Below, one piece after another: positions 19,824 to 28,977 of a DNA stretch of 64,000 nucleotides (position 1 is the first letter of the stretch; the number at the start of each line of letters is the position of its first letter). A model generated the notes under the pieces. The model saw only the letters and a program-made list of their open reading frames with translations, was not told the DNA's origin and searched no databases. Source of the DNA: Flavobacteriales bacterium UBA4466 (GTDB lineage: Bacteria > Bacteroidota > Bacteroidia > Flavobacteriales_D > Sanyastnellaceae). The stretch is from assembly GCA_905182895.1 (NCBI GenBank), contig CAJJDD010000012.1, forward strand, positions 1 to 64,000, read 5' to 3'. The translations under genes and the position numbers were made by a program.

Positions 19824-21898
19824 TCATTTACTGATTCCTGGCGCAATAGTGTTAAATATAAAAAGCCCAACAGCCGCACTACTTATTGGGTCTTCAGCGG
19901 CCTGGAAATCCATTGTCGAAATCTGATATCGCACTGCCCATATCGACCTCAGTAGAACTCCAATAGTAGTATAGCAAAACCACCAACATTTCCTAATCCT
20001 AAAGCATTTCCTTGACCAATATTTAAATACATTTCATTTAATTCATCTTTTGAAGGTAAGAACCAATCACTGTATCCACCAAGAGTTAGATTAGCACAAA
20101 TATCTGCAGCTGTTCCAGGTGTTGTACATCCTAGCTTCAATATCAATAGTGTTTTGATCTCCTGTACCTATTAGCTATTCCATCTGCTCCTGAAATAAAG
20201 TTCCATAACAACCCCATTGGCTCCAGAAGATTGGTCTGTAGGTGCTGCAATTAAGCCCCCACCATTTCCATCTAACCAAAAGATAATTCCTCCTGATAGT
20301 AGCCCATATGCAGTAACACAAGAACCTCATCAGTATTGCTAATGGGTATAGTTGTGCGTTGAATCGTACACCATAATGATCAAGCCCCATATATATTTCG
20401 ACTAAAGGTCTATACCCCGTTCCGTAAACTGTCCAGCCATTTACAATAAGAGTAGCACAAGTTCCATCATCTGTATTAGCTAATGGATCATATTCAGTAT
20501 ATAAAGAGTCAGTTACAACCATTTACAATAAGAGTAATACAAGTACCATCATCTGTATTTGCTAATGGATCATATTCTGTATATAGTGGGTCTGTACAAC
20601 CATTTACAACTGCAATACAAGAACCATCTTCATTATTGGCATTAGCATTATAGTTAAATGCAGTAGAGTCTGTACAACCATTTACAACTGCAATACAAGA
20701 ACCATCATCTGTATTAGCTGAAGCATTATAGTTAAATGCTGTAGAATCCGTACAACCTAACAAAGCTGATGTTGAACATTCAGTGCCAAACGCGCCAAGG
20801 AATCCTCCTAAATCAGACACATTTACATTACCGTCACCAGAAAAATCACCAGGACACACAGAAGCTGCTCCCTCATCATAAGCCTCTTGATTGTCTGAGG
20901 TGATGTCTACAGATGCTACTCCATCATCATAAGCTCCATCATAAATGGCTTGGTTATCCGATGTGATGTCCACAGAAGCTGCTCCATCATCATAAGCCTC
21001 TTGATTGTCTGAGGTGATGTCCTAGCTGCATATACGCAAGACCCATCGTCAATGGTCGCTGTCGAATCGTAGTTCGTAGCAGCAGCATACGTACATCCAT
21101 AACAAGAAGTGTCATCGTTGCAAGCGCCACACACACCATCCGTCACATGTTGTTCCGTCTCCGTTTGGCACCCCACAACAGTCAGCACAACTTAAGCTTT
21201 CACAAGAACCGTCATCTGAAGTAGCTGCAGCATCATAGTTACATGCAGAGGTATCTGTACAACCTGACCCAGACACATGGTGTGTAGGGGTTAAATGCTG
21301 GATCGCCTCCACCCCAGAAGCCGCATTGGTTGATGGTCCCGCCGTTGTTCGATGGTCCCGTAGTTGGATGTCCCGAGTTGTGTGTCCCGTCGTTCGATGT
21401 CCCGCGTTGTGATGGTCCCGTCGTTGTTGATGGTCCCGTCGTTGTTGATGGTCCCGTCGTTGTGATGGTCCCGTTGTTGTCGATGTACCCGTAGTTGTCG
21501 ATGTCCCGTAGTTGTCGATGGTCCCGTCGTTGTTGATGGTCCCGTCGTTGTTGATGGTCCCGTAGTTGTTCGATGGTCCCGTTGTTGTTGATGGTCCCGT
21601 AGTTGTCGATGGTCCCTGTTGTCGATGGTCCCGTCGTCGTGTCGATGGTCCCGTAGTTGTTGATGGTCCCGTAGTTTCGATGGTCCCGTAGTTGAAGAAA
21701 TGAACCTAAAAGTCATTAAGCAACAGTCAGTCCAGCGGGAATAGTGGCGTCATTGCCCATGGCAGGAAGCCCATTGTCCCAGTTTCCAGCCTCAGCCCAA
21801 TCGTTACTAATGGCTCCTGTAAAGGAGGTTTGAGAGAATACAATAGAGGTGCTTAGGCATAATACAACCAAGGAGAGACTAACGATTAAATTTTTCAT
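19824..21898 (-). pseudogene. large secreted repeat protein ending in an Lcl/DUF1566 domain, heavily frame-broken
   Basis: Pieces in all three minus frames add up to one secreted protein: a signal peptide (MKNLIVSLSLVVLCLSTSIV); a G-T-I-N/D-N-x hexapeptide array; Cys-rich ~27-residue repeats (GCTDSTAFNYNANANNEDGS); an ITSDNQEAYDEGAASV repeat; a dockerin/EF-hand-like segment (GDFSGDGNVNVSDLGGFLGA); more Cys repeats; and a C-terminal Lcl/DUF1566 domain ([20 protein letters not shown], then YWSSTE). GCTD repeats are common in exported proteins of marine Bacteroidota. At least eight frame breaks, several inside the 18-bp array, prevent translation as given. The start is supported by the promoter box at 21903. 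Confidence 0.75.
21332..21694 (-). repeat. 18-bp tandem repeat array encoding G-T-I-[ND]-N-x
   Basis: On the minus strand the unit is close to GGGACCATCAACAACGAC (18 bp), repeated roughly 20 times with small variations, encoding the hexapeptide GTINND/GTIDNY. One- or two-base slips shift the frame repeatedly inside the array. Such hexapeptides are expected to form beta-helix turns. Confidence 0.85.
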
Positions 21899-21902
21899 AA
21901 CG

Positions 21903-21910
21903 CAAATATA
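21903..21910 (-). promoter_or_regulatory. -7 box (TATATTTG, minus strand) for the repeat protein
   Basis: The plus strand reads CAAATATA, 4 bp before the ATG at 21898; a possible -33 TTTTTG lies 20 bp further upstream (plus-strand CAAAAA from 21931). The -7 box is very close to the start codon. Confidence 0.45.
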
Positions 21911-22010
21911 CAATCAGTAGAATAAGCTACCAAAAACCCCCGTTTGCCTTCTTAAGAGGATTAGAGGTAGCTGAATTAACAGAGGAGGATATGCCTATGG
22001 TATAAAACCA

Positions 22011-22140
22011 TCACAACTCTCCTTTAAATGCTTTACTAAGTATAGAGGACTTTAACTGTTTTAAATAAGCCAACTGCTCCTCTAATTTGGATTGAGTGTA
22101 TTCTGTGTGCAAGGCTTATATGGGAAGTAGAATAATTTAA
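22011..22140 (-). pseudogene. remnant of HsdS, type I restriction specificity subunit (C-terminal end)
   Basis: An open minus-strand stretch ends with QLAYLKQLKSSILSKAF, followed by KGEL and a TGA stop. This is the typical end of HsdS, the second long conserved helix after the target recognition domains. The upstream ~20 residues (HTEYTQSKLEE) also fit. No start codon and no recognition domains remain. It pairs with the HsdM head at 23512 as a trace of a lost type I R-M locus. Confidence 0.6.
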
Positions 22141-22164
22141 TGAAATTGATTGGTATAAAACCCA

Positions 22165-22524
22165 CTACCCCTTGGTCTGTAATATTTCATAAAAGACATC
22201 GTCTCTTAAATCCTTAACATCTAAATCTATAAAGTAATCTTCGTAGTAATAATCTCTAAATTCCTCTATCACTTCGTTATCTAAATCCCAAGAAAGTTCG
22301 TTCTCATCTAATTCAAATATAAAATCTACACTATCATACAAACAACTCGTTCCACCACTAAACCAAACAGATAAAGAGATTTCTAAATCATCCTTAATTT
22401 CGGAAGTACAGAATTCAACCGTTGGTGTTAACTCAGAACTATGTATTTGGCTAAACACTACCCTTACCTCATCTTTGGTGGAACAGTAGTATTTAAGTAA
22501 GTCGTAGGTATTGTTAAATTTCAT
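22165..22524 (-). CDS. small acidic hypothetical protein
   Basis: 119 residues beginning MKFNNTYDLLKYYCSTKDEV and very rich in Asp, Glu and Tyr, with no signal or membrane segment. I recognise no family. It follows the lipoprotein at 22559 by 34 bp and lies between two scars of a type I restriction system, so it is probably part of an accessory insertion. Confidence 0.5.
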   Translation of the reverse strand: MKFNNTYDLLKYYCSTKDEVRVVFSQIHSSELTPTVEFCTSEIKDDLEISLSVWFSGGTSCLYDSVDFIFELDENELSWDLDNEVIEEFRDYYYEDYFIDLDVKDLRDDVFYEILQTKG

Positions 22525-22558
22525 TTTTATTAAATCAATTTACATTCAAAGTTTTTTC

Positions 22559-23386
22559 TTAATGTTTCCAAAAACCGCCTTCCATCTCTTTTTTATATTC
22601 TATGTAAAACATATTATTGTCTTTAAATATATAATATTCCAGATCTGTGTACGAACTTTTTTGTCCGCAATATTCAGTAATGTCATAATGTAAAAATCTA
22701 CCAGCACCAGAAAAAAATTCATTTTCTACTAATTCTGAGCTACCGTCAATATTATATGTAATTCTGTTGCTAAACACAATTGGACTCTCTTCGGTAGTAT
22801 ATGTTTTTGTCTTTATTTCTTTTGTTCTTGGATATCTAAATAAATCACAATTCCTTATTAAAGTGTTATTTATAGAATATTCAGAAATTCTTTTGGTCGT
22901 TTTTGGAGGAATACAAATTATCGAATCCTCTATTATTGAGATAGCATAACCAACAGACGAACCAAGAATACCAGAACTTGAACTCTTAACTTGACTTGTC
23001 TGAATGTTATTGTAATTATTTACCCCTGTAACAGCAACACCGTCAGACGATTGGTTTGAAATTGAGGTGGATTTATTTTTAGTTGTAGTAAAAGTCCTGT
23101 TCTTGAAATAGTCATATGCAAAACCATTTAAAATGAAATTACTTTCGTTCAGGTTTACATAAATTTTTCTGTCCGTTTTATTATAGAAATCGAAACCAAT
23201 ATCACCTCCGTTAGCCCATAAATCATAAGCTATTTTGCAATTATCATCCTCAAAAAACAACTCAGCAGTTTTATTCTTGGGCTCGTCGACAGGTCTAACT
23301 TCATAAACCTGATAAAACACATATGTTTGACATGATGACATTATTAGAGATGCACCAATAATGTAAAATAAAGTTCTAATTTTCAT
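22559..23386 (-). CDS. hypothetical lipoprotein
   Basis: 275 residues, MKIRTLFYIIGASLIMSSCQT: a signal sequence with lipobox MSSC. The mature part has a conserved-looking beta-rich pattern (NCKIAYDLWANGGDIGFDFYNKT, split here only by reading), a low-complexity Ser/Thr/Asn stretch and ICIPPKTTKRISEY. Similar lipoproteins of unknown function occur in many Bacteroidota. It is upstream of the small acidic protein and probably co-transcribed with it. Confidence 0.6.
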   Translation of the reverse strand: MKIRTLFYIIGASLIMSSCQTYVFYQVYEVRPVDEPKNKTAELFFEDDNCKIAYDLWANGGDIGFDFYNKTDRKIYVNLNESNFILNGFAYDYFKNRTFTTTKNKSTSISNQSSDGVAVTGVNNYNNIQTSQVKSSSSGILGSSVGYAISIIEDSIICIPPKTTKRISEYSINNTLIRNCDLFRYPRTKEIKTKTYTTEESPIVFSNRITYNIDGSSELVENEFFSGAGRFLHYDITEYCGQKSSYTDLEYYIFKDNNMFYIEYKKEMEGGFWKH

Positions 23387-23823
23387 TTATATATTTTTAG
23401 TAGTGTTCTGTTCAATTTTCAACTTTTTATTACATTCATTTACAGTAAAATGCGAACTGGTCGACAGCTAAATTAAGCTTAATTTTGAAACGTTAATAAG
23501 ACAGTAAATTGATGACAAAAAAACAGACGCTACCTTTGAACAACAACTGTTCAAAGCAGCAGATAAACTTCGTAAAAACATAGATGCTGCTGAATACAAG
23601 TTGAATATATAATGAAGATTATTTGAAATAGTTAGATGTATTGAGGTGTTGGGTTATCACCTATTCTGCAATGATTACCCCTAAAAAGGAAATAGATCTA
23701 TTAAGAAAGGGAGCTTAGCTTTACATTTTTTTTGGAGATTTTTTTGGCTTTTTACTGTCAATTTACTGCCAGTTATGAGCTATTTACGCCATTAATAGTA
23801 TATTGCAGTGTCTAACTGCAATC
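23387..23823. other. intergenic scar region next to tRNA-Asn
   Basis: Contains the HsdM remnant (23512-23612) and, near the end, an 8-bp inverted repeat with a 5-base loop (ATTGCAGT and ACTGCAAT, about 23801-23822). Otherwise no gene is seen. Confidence 0.5.
23512..23612 (+). pseudogene. remnant of HsdM, type I restriction-modification methyltransferase (N-terminus)
   Basis: After restoring one A in a homopolymer the frame reads MTKKTDATFEQQLFKAADKL, then RKNIDAAEYK, then LNI and a stop. This is the conserved start of HsdM proteins (x-FEQ-LWKAADKLR-N-DAAEYK-H). The ~450 residues that should follow, including the NPPF catalytic motif, are gone, so this is a stump left by a deletion. Confidence 0.7.
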
Positions 23824-23824
23824 C

Positions 23825-23862
23825 AAAAAAAAAGCCCTAAACTATGAATAGAGTAGGGCTTT
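23825..23862 (-). terminator. rho-independent terminator of tRNA-Asn
   Basis: On the minus strand AAAGCCCTA pairs with TAGGGCTTT across a 14-base loop and is followed by a run of T residues (plus strand AAAAAAAAA before 23834). It begins 8 bp after the tRNA 3' end. Confidence 0.75.
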
Positions 23863-23869
23863 GTATGTG

Positions 23870-23943
23870 CTCTCCAAGTAGGACTTGAACCTACGACCCT
23901 CTGATTAACAGTCAGATGCTCTAACCAACTGAGCTATTGGAGA
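23870..23943 (-). tRNA. tRNA-Asn (anticodon GTT)
   Basis: A 74-base cloverleaf on the minus strand: acceptor TCTCCAA/TTGGAGA with discriminator G, D-arm GCTC AGTTGGTTA GAGC, anticodon arm TCTGA CTGTTAA TCAGA with GTT at 34-36, variable loop GGGTC, T-arm GTAGG TTCAAGT CCTAC. No CCA is encoded. It has its own promoter and terminator and borders a region with restriction-modification scars, as tRNA genes often do when used as integration sites. Confidence 0.95.
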
Positions 23944-23973
23944 AGATTTTATCCCATTTTTTCAAACGGACGG

Positions 23974-24001
23974 CAAATTTACGCCAATCTTTGTTTTCAA
24001 A
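23974..24001 (-). promoter_or_regulatory. promoter of tRNA-Asn
   Basis: On the minus strand TTTG (plus CAAA 23998-24001), a 16-bp spacer and TAAATTTG (plus CAAATTTA 23974-23981) fit the -33/-7 pattern of Bacteroidota. The -7 box is 30 bp upstream of the tRNA. Confidence 0.6.
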
Positions 24002-24004
24002 CAA

Positions 24005-24012
24005 TACCTTTG
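24005..24012 (+). promoter_or_regulatory. -7 box (TACCTTTG) for the PfkB kinase
   Basis: TACCTTTG lies 26 bp before the ATG at 24039 and is back-to-back with the tRNA-Asn promoter. It supports 24039 rather than the longer in-frame start at 23937, which would overlap the tRNA. Confidence 0.55.
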
Positions 24013-24038
24013 GCCAAAAATATTTAATCATTTCAAAA

Positions 24039-24945
24039 ATGAAATTAGTAGAAGTAGGTACAGTAGCATTTGACGCTATAGAAACTCCGTTTGGAAAAAC
24101 AGATAAAATCATCGGTGGAGCAGCCACTTACATAGGATTAGCAGCATCTTTCTTTATAGAAAAATCTGGATTAATCTCTGTTATCGGAGAAGATTTTCCG
24201 AGTGAATATATTGACTCACTCAAGAAAAAAGGAATAGATACGACAGGATTAGAGGTTATTCCTGGAGGAAAATCATTCTTTTGGTCAGGGAAATATCATG
24301 ACAACATGAATTCTAGAGACACTTTAATCACAGAATTGAATGTACTAGAGCACTTCGATCCAAAAGTACCAGAGGTTTACCAAGGATGCGAGTTTTTAAT
24401 GTTAGGTAACCTATCTCCTCAGGTTCAAGGAAAAGTATTAGACCAGTTAACTACCAGACCTAAATTAGTAGCTTTAGATACTATGAATTTCTGGATGGAC
24501 ATAGCTATGGAAGATTTAAAAGCAGTGATTAAAAGAATAGATCTGCTCATTATTAATGATGAAGAAGCTCGCCAGTTAAGTGGAGAATACTCCTTAAACC
24601 AAGCAGCACAAAAAATAATGGAGTTAGGCCCTAAAAACCTAATCATTAAAAAAGGGGAACACGGAGCACTTGTTTATCATGAAGATGGACTATTTTCAGC
24701 TCCAGCGGTGGTTTTAGATACAGTGAAAGACCCTACAGGAGCAGGAGACACATTTGCAGGTGGGTTTGGGTTACTTAGCGAGTAAGGGAGATGTAAACTT
24801 CAGCACATTAAAACAAGCCGTTTTAGCTGGCTCCGCTTTAGCTTCATTTACTTGTGAAGCATTCGGAACAGATAGATTATTCGAAATCACGAGAGAAGAC
24901 ATTGATATTAGAATAAGCGAAATTAAAGAGCTAATTAAAATTTAA
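24039..24945 (+). CDS. PfkB/ribokinase family sugar kinase (one frameshift)
   Basis: About 302 residues, starting MKLVEVGTVAFDAIETPFGK with the N-terminal GG motif (IIGGAATYIGLAAS) and the catalytic/anion-hole motif KDPTGAGDTFAGG. Family members phosphorylate sugars or nucleosides; the substrate cannot be read from sequence. The frame breaks around 24763, right after the GAGD motif, and continues as LGYLASKGDVNFSTLKQAVL to the end. The catalytic Asp is before the break and everything matches the family after it, so a one-base error is likely. Its stop overlaps the convergent M23 gene by 4 bp. Confidence 0.85.
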
Positions 24946-25817
24946 AAGGAGAAATAATCCTCTGGATTTAGAGGAGTCCCTTTTTGCCACATTTCGAAAT
25001 GAAGGTGAGTACCATCACTGTGCTCACCTGAATTTCCTACTATAGCCACACTTTCTCCAGAAATTATTTTATCTCCAGCACTTTTTAGAACAGCGCTATT
25101 GTGCTTGTAAATACTAATTAGATTATAATCATGCTGAATGTGAATTTCGTTCCCTCCGCTAGCGGTAAACCCAGAAAAAACAACAGTACCAGTGAGGATA
25201 GACTTTACTCGAGTCCCTTCAGCAGCAGAAACATCCACACCGTAGTGTCCGCTTTTAAAATCGATACCATCACTTAACACACCCTCTAGAGGTTTGTGAA
25301 GAAGCACCTCTTCTAAGAATTTTTTGGATTCAGAAAGATTAGACTCGCTAATATCTAATTCATTTTCTTGTTCTATTTGATTTCGAGCTAAAGAATCGAC
25401 ACCTGAAATAGTAAAGGTTAAATCGTCTTTTTGAGACTTTAATGAATCTTTTCCTTCCGAGATATCTTCTATTTTTTCACCTTTGAGTACAGCCTTCAGA
25501 TTCTTAAAATAGAGCTCATTTAGTGTAGATATCTGTTTTATTGAGTCAGCGGTGAGTTTGTTTTGAATATCAGCGGTGATTATTTCTTCATGTGGATACC
25601 CAGGGACATAGTATTTAATAGGCGTGTGAGCATATAAAAACCAAAAAAACAACCCAAAACCAAAAAACACCAGAGTGCTTATAAATAGTGTTTTAATAGG
25701 CGTTAAATTACCACTAAACTTCTCCTCAAAAGAAGTCTCTTTCAGTATAGTAACTCTATAGTTACTAGAAAGTTTATTTATAAAGTCTTTTTTCTTTTTT
25801 TTCTTTGGGAAAAGCAT
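24942..25817 (-). CDS. M23 family (LytM) metallopeptidase, membrane anchored
   Basis: 291 residues with a short basic cytoplasmic start, one transmembrane helix (ISTLVFFGFGLFFWFLYAH, near residues 48-67) and a periplasmic M23 domain at the end. Zinc ligands are seen in GHYGVDVSA (HxxxD) and THLHFEMW (HxH). Such proteins cut peptidoglycan cross-bridges or activate amidases during growth and division. Convergent with the PfkB kinase. Frame intact. Confidence 0.9.
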   Translation of the reverse strand: MLFPKKKKKKDFINKLSSNYRVTILKETSFEEKFSGNLTPIKTLFISTLVFFGFGLFFWFLYAHTPIKYYVPGYPHEEIITADIQNKLTADSIKQISTLNELYFKNLKAVLKGEKIEDISEGKDSLKSQKDDLTFTISGVDSLARNQIEQENELDISESNLSESKKFLEEVLLHKPLEGVLSDGIDFKSGHYGVDVSAAEGTRVKSILTGTVVFSGFTASGGNEIHIQHDYNLISIYKHNSAVLKSAGDKIISGESVAIVGNSGEHSDGTHLHFEMWQKGTPLNPEDYFSF

Positions 25818-25891
25818 GCTGTAAAAATGCTAATTATTAATGGAATCTAGAGAATTTTAGTCGCCCATTTAATAGTAACCTTAAAATGAAA

Positions 25892-25899
25892 TAAATTTG
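25892..25899 (+). promoter_or_regulatory. -7 box (TAAATTTG) for the PorW-like gene
   Basis: TAAATTTG lies 45 bp before the TTG start at 25945 and fits TAnnTTTG. It may drive the genes up to the atp cluster. Confidence 0.5.
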
Positions 25900-25944
25900 T
25901 GTGTTTTCTGTTTATCAGTTAACCACAGACAATAATATTTCGAT

Positions 25945-28560
25945 TTGAGTAAAAAAACGTTCATAGCCATAAAACTAATTTGCCTTTCAGTTTTTTTAGT
26001 ACTGGGTCTTTCTCAGTGCTCTACCAAAAAAGATGGACTCACTAAAAGAATTTTTCATAATACAACCGCGAGATATAATGGGTTTTTCAATGCCAAAGAA
26101 GCTAAGAAAGAAGCTTTAGTATCCCTAGAAGAAAACCAAGAAGATGACTACGATAGCCTGCTTACTATATTCTTTTATCCCACAGAAGAAAATGTAAGTA
26201 TCATATTAGAGAATATGGAGAGAGTCGTGGAGAAAACGGAGTTTGTTATTGATAAACACGAAATGAAGGTTTCAAAAAGAGACAAGCGCTCTATAAAGAA
26301 ACCTGAGATGAATAGGTGGATAGATGATAACTGGCTCCTTATGGGACAGGCCTATTTTTACGAAAGAAATTACTTAAAGGCAGAGGAGATATTTCTATAC
26401 GTTAAAAGAAAATATGAAAAGGACGAGACTCGAGCGCTAGCTAACCTTTGGTTAGTGAGGACATATATAGCTCTAGGAGAAAAAAGCGAGGTTAAAGAAT
26501 ACATGGAGCAGTTATCTTCCATGAGAACATTTCCTGAAGAATACAGAGCAGAATACAACCTAGTGTTAGCAGATTTTGCCGTTCAACAAAATAAATTTAA
26601 AGATGCAGCACTGTATTTAGAGAACGCTATTTTATTTACAGACAAAAAAAAGGATAAAGCCAGACCAACATTCATTTTAGCTCAAGTTTACCAAAAGCTT
26701 GGGAAATCGAATGAGAGCATAGAAGCGTATAAACGAGTTTTAAAACTTAAACCATCTTACGAAATGTCCTTCTATTCTCAGATTAACCAAGCGATAGCTT
26801 TTAAGAGGAGGAACGGTAATAGCCAAGTAATAAAGGATAAGCTTAATAAAATGCTGCGTGACGAGAAGAACCTTGAGTATTTTGATCAAATATACTATGC
26901 GTTAGCGGAATTAGAAATTGAAGAGAGAAACCTTCCAAGAGGAATAGTGCTTCTAGATAAAAGTTTAGAAGTTAATGACGGAAACACTAAACAAAGAGCC
27001 AAAACATTTTTAAAACTAGCAGACATTAATTTCGACGAAAGAAATTATGAGAATGCGCAGCAGTACTATGACAGTACTACGTCTTTCATCCAAGAAACCC
27101 ACCCAAGGTTTAAGGATATAACCAACAAAGCAGCCAGCCTTACGGAATTAGTTACTAATCTAAGAATTATTGAAAGAGAGGACAGCCTTCTTCAGTTAGC
27201 CTCTTTATCCGAGGAAGATTTAACAAAGAGGATTGAAGAAATTATGAAGGAAGACGCTCGAAAAAGGGAAGAGGAGCGACAGAGAATTTTGGATGCTTTA
27301 GAAAGTGGTGATGAAATTACAAGCGTAGGTGATTTCTGGCCCTGGAACCCCACCTTAAGAACATCAGGAAAAACAAATTTCGCGGATGTTTGGGGCGAGA
27401 GAGAATTAGAAGACGATTGGAGAAGAAAAAACAAACAAAGCTTTGGAACCACAACGGAAGAAATTGTAGAAGAAGAAGTGATAAGGGAAGAAATAGAGGA
27501 AGGAAGGCCCTTTGAAGAATATTTAGCAGACATACCCAGCTCCCCAGAGCTTGTCTCAGTAAGCGTAGAAAAAAGAGCCGAAGCCAGGTATAATGCAGGA
27601 TTAATCTATAAAGAAAAACTAGATGATTTCGAGAATGCTGTGGAATCATTCGAGGTGTTAGTGACAGAAGGGGAAGAAAGCACTTTTCACCCAGTGACCT
27701 ATTATCAACTATATAGAACATACTTATCTAAAGAACAAGGAGGGTATTCTAATCCGTTTTGTGAAACCTGTAATTCTGCTCATTGGGCAGCACAAACTAA
27801 ATCGAGATACCCAGACTCTGAGTATACAATTCTAATAGACAACCCAGAATTCCAATCTATAAAAGAAATTAGAGAAGCAGAGGAAGTGGCGGCTTATGAA
27901 ATACTTTTCGATAAATATAGAAGAGAGCGGTTTAATGATGTTATTCAAGACGCCACAGCCGTAATTAATAACGAAGAAGAAAACCATCTTTTACCTAAAT
28001 ATTATTTGATAAAAGCATTAGCTATAGGTGAAATGTCTAGCATGTTTGGAGGAGCCCCAGAGGCATATAAATCAGCCCTTGAAACCACAGTTAGTGAGTA
28101 TAAAGAAACCGAAGAAGGAAAAACAGCCCAGAGATACTTAGATATTTTAAGTGGGAAAATCACCAAAGAAGAACCCAAGAGCAGACCGAACCTCTACTCC
28201 TTTAGAAGTGGAATGGGGCACTATGTAATAACATTAGTTCCATTAGAGGGAGGGAAAGTAAATAAAGCTCAATCAGACATTGCGAACTTTAATGCTACAT
28301 TCTTTAAGTCGTCCAGCCTAAATGTGAAAACTAGAGTATTGGGTAAAGAATACCAAATGATTTATGTGCGGGACTTCGAAAACGAAGACTCAGCAATGAT
28401 CTATTATAACGCTTTTAAAGTAAACCAGAACATACTAGGGGACTTAAATCAGTTGAATTATTATACTTTTGCTATCAGTAAGTCTAACTTTTCAGCACTT
28501 ACTAAAGATAGAGACCCCGAGAAGTATAATGAGTTTTTCCAAGAAAAGTATTTAAAATAG
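25945..28560 (+). CDS. T9SS-associated TPR lipoprotein, PorW/SprE-like
   Basis: 871 residues from a TTG start. The signal sequence ends in a lipobox (LGLSQC). It is followed by the motif HNTTARYNGFFNAKEAKKEA, seen at the start of PorW/SprE proteins, then many TPR-type helices (for example ALYLENAILF and SNESIEAYKRVLKLKPSYEM). PorW and SprE are outer-membrane lipoproteins required for type IX secretion and gliding in Porphyromonas and Flavobacterium. This fits the many T9SS cargo genes in the window. The frame is intact. Bactofilin starts 15 bp downstream. Confidence 0.85.
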   Translation: MSKKTFIAIKLICLSVFLVLGLSQCSTKKDGLTKRIFHNTTARYNGFFNAKEAKKEALVSLEENQEDDYDSLLTIFFYPTEENVSIILENMERVVEKTEFVIDKHEMKVSKRDKRSIKKPEMNRWIDDNWLLMGQAYFYERNYLKAEEIFLYVKRKYEKDETRALANLWLVRTYIALGEKSEVKEYMEQLSSMRTFPEEYRAEYNLVLADFAVQQNKFKDAALYLENAILFTDKKKDKARPTFILAQVYQKLGKSNESIEAYKRVLKLKPSYEMSFYSQINQAIAFKRRNGNSQVIKDKLNKMLRDEKNLEYFDQIYYALAELEIEERNLPRGIVLLDKSLEVNDGNTKQRAKTFLKLADINFDERNYENAQQYYDSTTSFIQETHPRFKDITNKAASLTELVTNLRIIEREDSLLQLASLSEEDLTKRIEEIMKEDARKREEERQRILDALESGDEITSVGDFWPWNPTLRTSGKTNFADVWGERELEDDWRRKNKQSFGTTTEEIVEEEVIREEIEEGRPFEEYLADIPSSPELVSVSVEKRAEARYNAGLIYKEKLDDFENAVESFEVLVTEGEESTFHPVTYYQLYRTYLSKEQGGYSNPFCETCNSAHWAAQTKSRYPDSEYTILIDNPEFQSIKEIREAEEVAAYEILFDKYRRERFNDVIQDATAVINNEEENHLLPKYYLIKALAIGEMSSMFGGAPEAYKSALETTVSEYKETEEGKTAQRYLDILSGKITKEEPKSRPNLYSFRSGMGHYVITLVPLEGGKVNKAQSDIANFNATFFKSSSLNVKTRVLGKEYQMIYVRDFENEDSAMIYYNAFKVNQNILGDLNQLNYYTFAISKSNFSALTKDRDPEKYNEFFQEKYLK

Positions 28561-28575
28561 AAATCACACAAGACC

Positions 28576-28977
28576 ATGGCCAGGAATAGTCAAAGCACAG
28601 CAGAAGGAGTACTAAATAGAATCGTAGAGGATTCTAGGATTACAGGTGAATTTAAGAGCACAAGCGATATTAGAATAGATGGAAGCTTGAATGGAAACTT
28701 GATGACTACCGGTAAACTTGTGTTGGGTGCTTCAGGAAGAATAGAAGGAGATGTTACCTGCGAGAATGCAGAAATCGAAGGGATAGTCTCGGGAAAAATT
28801 ATTGTAAGACAGTTATTAAGTTTAAAGGCCTCCTCTAGAGTAGAAGGAGACATTTATACAGATAAAATCTCTATTGAACCAGGAGCTGTTTTCACAGGAA
28901 CATGTAACATGGGAAAAGTGAAGGAGATGAACCAACCTAAAGCAAGTGAAAAAACCCAACAAGAGCAAGCGGTCTAA
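28576..28977 (+). CDS. bactofilin (polymer-forming cytoskeletal protein)
   Basis: 133 residues with the bactofilin beta-helix (DUF583) from about residue 18 to 115: ITGEFKSTSDIRIDGSLNG, then LVLGASGRIEGDVTCENAEI and SSRVEGDIYTDKISIEPGAV. Bactofilins polymerise into filaments without nucleotides and help shape the cell or position proteins. The 3' end overlaps the next gene by 32 bp, so expression is linked to the atp cluster. Confidence 0.92.
   Translation: MARNSQSTAEGVLNRIVEDSRITGEFKSTSDIRIDGSLNGNLMTTGKLVLGASGRIEGDVTCENAEIEGIVSGKIIVRQLLSLKASSRVEGDIYTDKISIEPGAVFTGTCNMGKVKEMNQPKASEKTQQEQAV

Noticed and set aside
21332-21694. CRISPR array
   Set aside because: The unit is 18 bp, contiguous without spacers and encodes a hexapeptide; no cas genes nearby.
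23780-23945. att repeats of an integrated element at tRNA-Asn
   Set aside because: I could not find a second copy of the tRNA 3' end in the window, so no element borders can be given.
27192-27721. Open frames opposite the PorW-like gene
   Set aside because: Mirror frames of an intact, clearly conserved gene.
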